Source: Rhodanobacter sp.
GTDB taxonomy: Bacteria; Pseudomonadota; Gammaproteobacteria; Xanthomonadales; Rhodanobacteraceae
Direction: 5' to 3'
Assembly: GCA_030148505.1 (NCBI GenBank)
Contig: JASBTI010000041.1
Coordinates: 62,001-126,000, forward strand
Length of the DNA: 64,000 nt
A program made the position numbers and the translations under genes. A model generated the notes under the pieces. The model had not been told where the DNA came from. It ran no database searches and worked only from the letters and a program-made list of their open reading frames with translations. This document shows, piece after piece, positions 58,029-64,000 of the stretch; within the stretch, counting starts at the first letter, position 1; each line of letters opens with the position of its first letter.

Positions 58029-59042
58029 TTGAGTCGCACAGGGAAAAAAAAGGCGCCAGCTCATGGCTCGACCAGTCTGACCATGGCGGATCTGGCAGAG
58101 CTGGCGGGATTGTCGAAAATCACCGTTTCAAGGGCGCTGAGCGATAGCCCTCTGGTCAATGTCGCCACCCGCGAGCGGATTCAATTGTTGGCGCGGGAGC
58201 ATGGCTACAAGCTCAATGTAAACGCGCGCAATTTGCGCCTGCGTCGCAGCCACACGGTGGCGGTGATTGTGGAGATGAAGCCGTCGAGCGATCGCAGCAT
58301 GTTCGATCCTTACCCGCTGGTGTTGCTTGGCGGCATCTCGCAAGAGCTGACCGCTGCCGGTTTCAGCGTATTGCTGACCACGCGCCAGGGGGCCAGTACG
58401 GCAGCGGTGCAGGCCGCCGACGGATTGATCCTGCTGGGTCAGGGCGTGCATCAGGATGCGGTACGCCGATTCGACAAGATGGGTCTGCCAATGGTGGTTT
58501 GGGGGGCGGGTTCGACCACCGATAGCCATGTGGTGGTCGGTAGCGACAACCGTCGTGGTGGTGCTGCGGTGGCTGACCATTTTGTGGCGATCGGCCGTCG
58601 TCGTCCGGTATTTATCGGTAACCCCAGCCATCCGGAGATTTTCGAACGACTGGATGGCTTTGTGGACGCACTAGGTGTTCATGGGATCAAGCCGTTGTTG
58701 ATGCGCCGCGACGAATTCACTCCTGATTCGGGAATGGACGCTGTGCATTCGCTCTATGCGCGCAAGGTCGATTTCGACGCGATCTTCGCGTGCAGCGATC
58801 TTTTGGCCATGGGCGCGATTCGTGCCACGCTGGAACTCGGGCGCTCGGTGCCCGGTGATGTCTCGGTGGTGGGCTACGATGATATGCCGTTGAGCGCGAG
58901 TTTCCTGCCGCCGCTGAGTTCGGTACGGCAGGATTGGCAGGAAGGCGGCATTCTGCTGGCACGCAAGGTGCTGGCCTTGATCCGCGGCGAATCGACCGAT
59001 TCGGAAACGCTTGGTGTCAAACTGATAGTACGTTCTACCTGA
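58029..59042 (+). CDS. LacI-family transcriptional regulator of the sugar locus
   Basis: A 337-residue repressor-type protein. The helix-turn-helix lies at about 19-40 (MADLAELAGLSKITVSRAL), followed by the hinge region and a periplasmic-binding-protein-like sugar sensor with VVGSDNRRGG, IFACSDLLAMGAIRA and VPGDVSVVGYDD. It probably binds the three operators upstream and responds to the disaccharide or a product. The start is a TTG at 58029 with GAGAGG upstream. An ATG at 58083 would begin exactly at the DNA-binding helix. It converges on pilS with 21 bases between stops. Confidence 0.9.
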   Translation: MSRTGKKKAPAHGSTSLTMADLAELAGLSKITVSRALSDSPLVNVATRERIQLLAREHGYKLNVNARNLRLRRSHTVAVIVEMKPSSDRSMFDPYPLVLLGGISQELTAAGFSVLLTTRQGASTAAVQAADGLILLGQGVHQDAVRRFDKMGLPMVVWGAGSTTDSHVVVGSDNRRGGAAVADHFVAIGRRRPVFIGNPSHPEIFERLDGFVDALGVHGIKPLLMRRDEFTPDSGMDAVHSLYARKVDFDAIFACSDLLAMGAIRATLELGRSVPGDVSVVGYDDMPLSASFLPPLSSVRQDWQEGGILLARKVLALIRGESTDSETLGVKLIVRST

Positions 59043-59063
59043 ACGGTCCGGTCCCGGGTCGTT

Positions 59064-60707
59064 TCAGGCGGTGGCGGCATCTTCGGCGACGGACAGGCCG
59101 CCGTGCGCAGGCGTAAGTGTCAGTCGGAAGCAGCTGCCACCGCCGGCGACCCGGACATACTCCAGCGCCGCCTGGTTGGCTTCGCTCATCTGGCGAGCCA
59201 GGTATAGCCCCAGCCCGGTACCGTATTCGTGCGTGGTGTAGAACGGTTCGAAAATCTGTGCGGCCACTTTTGGGACGATTCCCGGGCCGCGGTCGATCAC
59301 TTCGAGGATGGGCGCTCCGTGCTCGCCCTGGCGCGCTACCACCAGGACACGCGCAGGCTCTCCGGGCATGCGTCCATAACGCAATGCGTTCTGCACCAGA
59401 TTCCACAGTACCTGTTGCAGTTGTTGTGGGTCAGCAACCGCGGTAACCGGCGTTGGGCTGTTGGCGATCACGCGCAAGGTGTCGGCGCCGAGATCGTTGC
59501 CTTCGCTGTACTCCGTCACGAAATCCTGCGCCCAGTTGCCCAGATCAAGGCTTTCCGGGCGCGACCGCTCGCGCCGCGAGAGCTGCAGGATATTCTCGAT
59601 AATCTCGTTGAGGCGGATGCAGTGGTTGTTGATGATTTCGACCATACGCTGGTCGGTGCCGTCCATGCTCTTGGATTCAGCCAATAGCTGGGCGGAATAA
59701 CGGATAGCCGCCAGCGGGTTGCGGATTTCATGCGCTATCGATGCGGAAAGTCGCCCCAGCGACGTCAACGTCAGTTCCTCGGCCCGTCGCGACAGCAGCG
59801 AGGTATCGTCGAGGAAGATCAGCACGTGGGAGTCGTCATTCGGCGCCAGCCGGGTGAATCGTGGCACCACCTCGGGAACCCCGTCTGCGAGCTGGGTAGC
59901 GGTTTCATCCAGCTTCCCCGAGGTCATCCAGTGGTACAGGCGGCGCGAGAGCTCGGGTGCGAGCTGTCCCAGGTCGCGTTGATCGGCGCCGGGGTTACCC
60001 ATCAGCATCCAGGCCGATTCGTTGATCTGGTGGATCCGATTGGCGTCATCGACCAGCAGCACCCCCGTTTTCATGCGCCGGATGATCAGTTCGCTGACTT
60101 GGGCCATGTTCGCCAGGTCGGTGCTGCGTTGCTCAGCTAGCGCCTCGGTGGCGCGCAGTTGGCGGCCAAGCACATGGCAAAGTGTGGTTGTCGCGAAATA
60201 GGCCAGGCCAAACAGCGCGCCCTCCATTAGATCGCGATCGCCCGGTGAACTCCCTGGACTTGTGCCCAGAAAGGTGTGGCCGAGAATACCCAGCGTGGCC
60301 AGAGCCGCGAAGAAGCTGGACAGCCGCAATGGCAAGATCAGCGCGCCGGCGCTCAGGTTTACCGCCAGCATCATGGCGATACCGATGCGGGCGTCATACA
60401 TGGCGGTTATTGCCAGCACGGCGGCGACGATGTCGACAACCAATGAGGCAGACACCGCCATGGTGACGTAGGCCATGCTGCGTCTGTTGAGCAGCAGCAT
60501 GATCAAGGCAAACAGCAGGTAGAGCACGGCCACGCCGCGAGCGAAGTCAGCCGCTCCCAGGTGCGGTCGCCCCAGCCATGCTGGGCTGAAAGCCAAGCCT
60601 ACATAGACCAGCGCCTGCACGATCCGGAAGACGTTGAGAAACGAGAGCTCGTGGCGAACTGCTGCGCTGCCTGCGCTTTGCATGGAAAGAGGGGCGGTAC
60701 TGGACAC
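59064..60707 (-). CDS. pilS: Type IV pilus sensor histidine kinase PilS
   Basis: A protein of about 547 residues. Roughly six hydrophobic segments (about 25-180) precede a PAS domain (about 205-300), a HisKA with SASIAHEIRNPLAA (His326) and a HATPase with NLVQNALRYG and GTGLGLYLA. This layout is that of PilS, which senses pilin in the membrane and signals to PilR. The GTG at 60705-60707 is preferred over the ATG at 60683 because a GGAGTGA site lies eight bases upstream. pilS stands next to sucC, as in related genomes, but apart from pilR. Confidence 0.88.
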   Translation of the reverse strand: MSSTAPLSMQSAGSAAVRHELSFLNVFRIVQALVYVGLAFSPAWLGRPHLGAADFARGVAVLYLLFALIMLLLNRRSMAYVTMAVSASLVVDIVAAVLAITAMYDARIGIAMMLAVNLSAGALILPLRLSSFFAALATLGILGHTFLGTSPGSSPGDRDLMEGALFGLAYFATTTLCHVLGRQLRATEALAEQRSTDLANMAQVSELIIRRMKTGVLLVDDANRIHQINESAWMLMGNPGADQRDLGQLAPELSRRLYHWMTSGKLDETATQLADGVPEVVPRFTRLAPNDDSHVLIFLDDTSLLSRRAEELTLTSLGRLSASIAHEIRNPLAAIRYSAQLLAESKSMDGTDQRMVEIINNHCIRLNEIIENILQLSRRERSRPESLDLGNWAQDFVTEYSEGNDLGADTLRVIANSPTPVTAVADPQQLQQVLWNLVQNALRYGRMPGEPARVLVVARQGEHGAPILEVIDRGPGIVPKVAAQIFEPFYTTHEYGTGLGLYLARQMSEANQAALEYVRVAGGGSCFRLTLTPAHGGLSVAEDAATA

Positions 60708-60715
60708 TTGGCAAG

Positions 60716-60722
60716 TCACTCC
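60716..60722 (-). promoter_or_regulatory. Ribosome-binding site that fixes the pilS start
   Basis: GGAGTGA on the minus strand lies eight bases before a GTG in the pilS frame. The alternative ATG at 60683 has no such site. Confidence 0.65.
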
Positions 60723-61092
60723 GCGGAGAGTTCCGGCAAGTATAGGGGGCAACTCGATGCCATATCGGTGATTCGGCCGATGTAGCCGTGCTGAGCGCGC
60801 CCCTGGGCGATGACGGCAGGGATGCGGATTGGCGTGGTTTTTTGCGGGGCCAGTGAAGCACATCGGCCGGCGATGAACCGGCAAGCGGGGCCTGTTGCGG
60901 GTCGTCTGCGCAAGTTGCCCTTTCCATCCTGACCCGCTTCCATGAAAATAGGCGGCCGTATTGCGCGGTTTTTGCCAAGTCCCCTGGCAGCGCACTGCAC
61001 GCCGGCAGCGCGTTATTCCGCCGTCCGACCCTCATGCCTCACGTCGCGTTCCAGCGTGCGGCCGTCCTGTTTCCATTCGCTCGAGGTATCGA
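60723..61092. promoter_or_regulatory. Divergent non-coding region between pilS and sucC
   Basis: About 370 bases without a supported gene. Promoters for pilS (left) and sucC (right) should lie here. A GAGG site at 61083-61086 serves the sucC ATG. No clear sigma-70 pair, operator or terminator was recognised. Confidence 0.5.
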
Positions 61093-62253
61093 ATGAATTT
61101 CCACGAATACCAGGCCAAAGAACTGTTCGCGCAGTACGGTATTGCCGTACCGCCGGGCAAAACCGCCAATTCTCCCGACGCCGCCGTCGATGTCGCCAAG
61201 CACCTCGGTGGCTCGCAATGGATGGTCAAGGCCCAGATTCATGCGGGCGGCCGCGGCAAGGCGGGAGGCGTCAAATTTTGCCGCAGCCTGGATGACGTCC
61301 ATGCCGCCGCCAAGGCCATGCTCGGCACCCACATGGAGACCTATCAGTCCGCGGGCCGTGCGCTGCCTGTGAACCTGGTGCTGGTAACCGACGCGACCGA
61401 CATCGCGCGGGAGCTGTATCTCTCGATTCTGGTCGATCGCGACAGCAAGGCAATCTCGTTCATTGCCTCCAAGCACGGTGGCGTGGATATCGAGCAGGTC
61501 GCCAAGGAAACCCCGGAAGACATCCACACCATCGTGATCGATTTCGTCGAGGGCCTCCAGCCATATCAGTGCCGCCAGCTCGGTTTCGCGATGGATCTGA
61601 ATGCGAAGCAGGTCGGTCAACTGACCAAGATCATGCTGGGCTTGTACAAGCTGTTCAACGAGAAGGACCTGGCGCTGGTCGAACTCAATCCGCTGGCGAT
61701 CCTCGAAGACGGCAACCTCGCCGCGCTCGATGGCAAGGTCAACTCCGACGACAACGCCGAGTTCCGTCATGCCGATCTGGCCGCGATGCGCGACCTGACC
61801 CAGGAAGACGCCGCCGAGGCCGCGGCTGTGCAGCACAATCTCAACTACGTGACCATGGACGGCACCATCGGCTGCATGGTCAACGGTGCCGGCCTGGCGA
61901 TGGCTACCATGGACGTGATCAAGCTGGCGGGTGGCGAGCCGGCCAACTTTCTCGACGTCGGCGGCGGTGCCACCAAGGAGCGCGTCACCGAGGCGTTCAA
62001 GCTGATCCTGTCCTCGGACAAGGTGAACTGCATCCTGGTCAACATTTTTGGCGGCATCGTGCGTTGCGACCTGATTGCCGAGGGCATCATCGCCGCGGTC
62101 AAGGAAGTGGGCCTGACGATTCCCGTGGTGGTGCGCCTGCAGGGCACCAATGTCGAGAAGGGCCGCGAACTGCTGGCCAACTCCGGTCTGGCGATCACGC
62201 CGGCCGACGATCTCAACGACGCGGCGCAGAAAGCCGTGGCTGCGGCCCACTAA
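61093..62253 (+). CDS. sucC: Succinate--CoA ligase [ADP-forming] subunit beta SucC
   Basis: A 386-residue ATP-grasp subunit of the TCA-cycle enzyme that couples succinyl-CoA cleavage to nucleotide triphosphate formation. The N-terminal [16 protein letters not shown], the [15 protein letters not shown] nucleotide-binding segment, ELNPLAI and [10 protein letters not shown] are typical. The start at 61093 matches SucC length, and the frame open to 60961 is not family-like. sucD follows after a 105-base gap that contains a REPIN-like element. Confidence 0.97.
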   Translation: MNFHEYQAKELFAQYGIAVPPGKTANSPDAAVDVAKHLGGSQWMVKAQIHAGGRGKAGGVKFCRSLDDVHAAAKAMLGTHMETYQSAGRALPVNLVLVTDATDIARELYLSILVDRDSKAISFIASKHGGVDIEQVAKETPEDIHTIVIDFVEGLQPYQCRQLGFAMDLNAKQVGQLTKIMLGLYKLFNEKDLALVELNPLAILEDGNLAALDGKVNSDDNAEFRHADLAAMRDLTQEDAAEAAAVQHNLNYVTMDGTIGCMVNGAGLAMATMDVIKLAGGEPANFLDVGGGATKERVTEAFKLILSSDKVNCILVNIFGGIVRCDLIAEGIIAAVKEVGLTIPVVVRLQGTNVEKGRELLANSGLAITPADDLNDAAQKAVAAAH

Positions 62254-62260
62254 TCACCCC

Positions 62261-62339
62261 GTAGGAGCGCACCTTGTGCGCGATTGTCTTTTTGGCGCAT
62301 GTGAAAAGCAAAAGCATCGCGCACAGGGTGCGCTCCTAC
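62261..62339. repeat. REPIN-like inverted repeat between sucC and sucD
   Basis: A 24-base arm at 62261-62284, beginning GTAGGAGCGCAC, is matched in inverted orientation at 62316-62339 in 23 of 24 positions, with a 31-base spacer. Each arm also contains its own hairpin (GCGCAC/GTGCGC around three bases). This two-hairpin form is that of REP doublets, which are common in Xanthomonadales and Pseudomonas genomes. No other copy was noticed in this window. Confidence 0.85.
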
Positions 62340-62358
62340 ACAGATACGGGATATTTCA

Positions 62359-63231
62359 ATGAGCGTTCTGGTCAACAAGAAAACCAAGGTGATCGTGCAG
62401 GGCTTCACCGGCCAGCAGGGCACCTTCCACGCCGAACAGGCGATCGATTACGGCACCCTGATCGTCGGCGGCGTGACGCCGGGCAAGGGCGGCAAGGAAC
62501 ACATCGGCCTGCCGGTATTCAATTCGGTCGACGAGGCCGTGCTGGAAACCGGCGCCGACGCGTCGGTGATCTTCGTGCCGCCGCCGTTCGCGGCCGATTC
62601 GATTCTCGAGGCGATCGACGCCGGCATCAAGGTGATCGTGGCGATTACCGAGGGTATCCCGGTGCTCGACATGCTGCGGGTAAAGAACGTACTGCAGCAG
62701 CATCCGGAAACCGTGCTGATCGGGCCGAATTGCCCCGGCATCATCACCCCCGGCGAGTGCAAGATCGGCATCATGCCCGGTCATATCCACCAGCCGGGCA
62801 AGGTCGGCATCGTGTCGCGTTCGGGCACGCTGACCTACGAGGCGGTGTTCCAGACCACCAATGAAGGCCTGGGGCAGTCCACGTGCATCGGTATCGGTGG
62901 CGACCCGATCAATGGCCTGAGCTTCATCGACTGCCTCAAGCTGTTCCAGGACGATCCGCAGACCGAAGGCATCATCATGGTCGGTGAGATCGGCGGCTCG
63001 GCAGAGGAAGATGCGGCCGATTTCATCGCCGAATACGTGACCAAGCCGGTGGTATCGTTCATCGCCGGAGCCTCGGCCCCGGCAGGCAAGCGCATGGGCC
63101 ATGCCGGTGCCATCATCTCCGGCGGCAAAGGCACGGCGGAGGCCAAGTTCGCTGCGCTGGAGAAGGCGGGCGTGACCACGGTCAAGTCCCCTGCAGACCT
63201 GGGCAAGACGCTTGCCAAACTGATGAAGTAA
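62359..63231 (+). CDS. sucD: Succinate--CoA ligase [ADP-forming] subunit alpha SucD
   Basis: A 290-residue subunit that binds CoA and carries the phosphohistidine. The N-terminal CoA-binding [16 protein letters not shown], the [20 protein letters not shown] segment and the active-site GHAGAI with His248 are present. It forms the enzyme with SucC. The length is normal for the family. Confidence 0.97.
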   Translation: MSVLVNKKTKVIVQGFTGQQGTFHAEQAIDYGTLIVGGVTPGKGGKEHIGLPVFNSVDEAVLETGADASVIFVPPPFAADSILEAIDAGIKVIVAITEGIPVLDMLRVKNVLQQHPETVLIGPNCPGIITPGECKIGIMPGHIHQPGKVGIVSRSGTLTYEAVFQTTNEGLGQSTCIGIGGDPINGLSFIDCLKLFQDDPQTEGIIMVGEIGGSAEEDAADFIAEYVTKPVVSFIAGASAPAGKRMGHAGAIISGGKGTAEAKFAALEKAGVTTVKSPADLGKTLAKLMK

Positions 63232-63303
63232 GTTGCTCGGCAAAGGGTAAAATGCGAGGGCTGCGGCGGGTGCCGTGGCCTTCGTTATTTCTGGAGGTAT
63301 TGC

Positions 63304-64000
63304 ATGGCAAGCCTGCGTCTGGCACTGGCCCAGTTTGATTTTCCGGTGGGTGCGGTGGCGGCCAATGCAGCCCGGATCGCCGATCTTGCGGCACAAGCGC
63401 GCTGTGGCGGCGCCGAGCTGGTGGTTTTTCCCGAGTTGGCGCTGAGCGGGTACCCACCGGAGGACCTGTTGCTGCGACCGAGCTTTCTCGCGGCCTGCGA
63501 GAGCGAACTCGAGGCACTGGCCGGCAATTTCGGAGAGATGGCCGCGTTGGTGGGTCATCCGCACAGCGAAGGCGAGGTCTACAACGCGGCCAGTCTGTTG
63601 CACCAGGGGCGGGTCGAACGCGTCACATACAAGCAGATATTGCCGAATTACGGCGTCTTCGATGACAAGCGTTATTTTCGACCGGGACATGCTACGGCAG
63701 TGGCAGCGATCGCCGGAGTGCAGGTGGTGCTGCTGATCTGCGAGGACGTGTGGCGGCCGGAGCCGCTGATGCAGGTTGCTGCGGCAGGGGCGGAGCTAGT
63801 CGTGGTCATCAATGCGTCGCCATGGGACGGCGCCAAGCAGGCCGAGCGCGAAGCGGTACTGAAGGCGCGCGCCGCTGAAAGCGGCTGCGCGATGGCTTAT
63901 CTCAACTTGGTCGGCGGGCAGGATGAGGTGGTGTATGACGGCGCTGCCATACTGGTCAATGGCGATGGCTCGATTGCAGCGCGCGCGCCGGCGTTCCTCG
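63304..64000 (+). CDS. nadE: Glutamine-dependent NAD+ synthetase, N-terminal part (runs off the window)
   Basis: The first 232 codons of a frame still open at the right edge. The visible part is a nitrilase-like glutaminase domain with the Glu-Lys-Cys triad: Glu44 in FPELALSGYPPEDLLLRP, Lys110 in TYKQILPNYGVFDDKRYF and Cys146 in LICEDVW. These phrases are characteristic of two-domain NadE, whose synthetase domain would follow outside. The enzyme amidates nicotinate adenine dinucleotide with ammonia from glutamine. A strong GGAGGT site precedes the ATG. Confidence 0.93.
   Translation, partial: MASLRLALAQFDFPVGAVAANAARIADLAAQARCGGAELVVFPELALSGYPPEDLLLRPSFLAACESELEALAGNFGEMAALVGHPHSEGEVYNAASLLHQGRVERVTYKQILPNYGVFDDKRYFRPGHATAVAAIAGVQVVLLICEDVWRPEPLMQVAAAGAELVVVINASPWDGAKQAEREAVLKARAAESGCAMAYLNLVGGQDEVVYDGAAILVNGDGSIAARAPAFL

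Overview
The window is a continuous stretch of chromosome from a G+C-rich gammaproteobacterium of the order Xanthomonadales/Lysobacterales, most likely the Rhodanobacteraceae (Rhodanobacter/Dyella/Frateuria type). This is inferred from the division cluster running straight into lpxC, a dciA-like gene, an M23 peptidase and secA, from the lptD-surA-pdxA-rsmA-apaG-apaH order, from pilR/pilS beside sucCD, from the TonB-receptor-based sugar locus, and from a REPIN-type repeat. Almost all sequence is coding. No rRNA, tRNA, CRISPR array or insertion sequence was seen.

Layout. 1-14.2 kb (+): the dcw cluster, from the 3' end of rsmH through ftsL, ftsI, murE, murF, mraY, ftsW, murG, murC, ddlB, ftsQ and ftsA to ftsZ, mostly chained by 1-11 base overlaps. 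14.6-20.2 kb: lpxC with a strong bidirectional terminator, then a dciA-like gene (-) placed head to head with an M23 peptidase (+), then secA. 20.2-27.2 kb (-): lptD-surA-pdxA-rsmA-apaG-apaH, an outer-membrane and housekeeping operon. 27.3-29.4 kb (-): a DUF6580-type membrane protein, a PduO-type cobalamin adenosyltransferase and a histone-deacetylase-family enzyme. 29.5-35.3 kb: a respiratory-quinone neighbourhood with ubiH, a UbiI-like hydroxylase, a secreted dienelactone hydrolase-like protein, a type II NADH dehydrogenase and, convergently, a polyprenyl diphosphate synthase. 35.5-37.8 kb (+): a YajR-like MFS transporter and ssb.

37.8-46.9 kb is the most unusual part. On the minus strand kaiC, two tandem kaiB genes, a PAS/PAS hybrid histidine kinase and a single-domain receiver form one compact operon. 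On the plus strand, diverging from a shared 222-base region, lie a CHASE3-like/PAS kinase, an Rcp1-like receiver and a REC-kinase-REC hybrid. This looks like a KaiA-less KaiB/KaiC timing or stress-signalling module wired to two phosphorelays.

46.9-60.7 kb: pilR and pilS, normally neighbours, are separated by an inserted sugar-utilisation locus. That locus holds a GH65 phosphorylase fused to beta-phosphoglucomutase, a TonB-dependent receptor, an MFS permease and a secreted GH65 hydrolase on the minus strand, with a divergent LacI-family regulator. Three tandem LacI-type operator-like 14-mers sit between the phosphorylase and the regulator. 61.1-64.0 kb (+): sucC, a REPIN-like inverted repeat, sucD and the 5' part of a glutamine-dependent nadE that runs off the window.

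How the parts may work together. The left half is envelope growth: peptidoglycan precursors, divisome, lipid A, LPS export, outer-membrane chaperone and secretion. The right half is accessory: Kai signalling and a disaccharide pathway in which an outer-membrane receptor, a periplasmic hydrolase, an inner-membrane permease and a cytoplasmic phosphorylase/mutase would feed glucose 6-phosphate into metabolism under LacI control. Functions are assigned from motifs, length and gene order only; no database search was possible.
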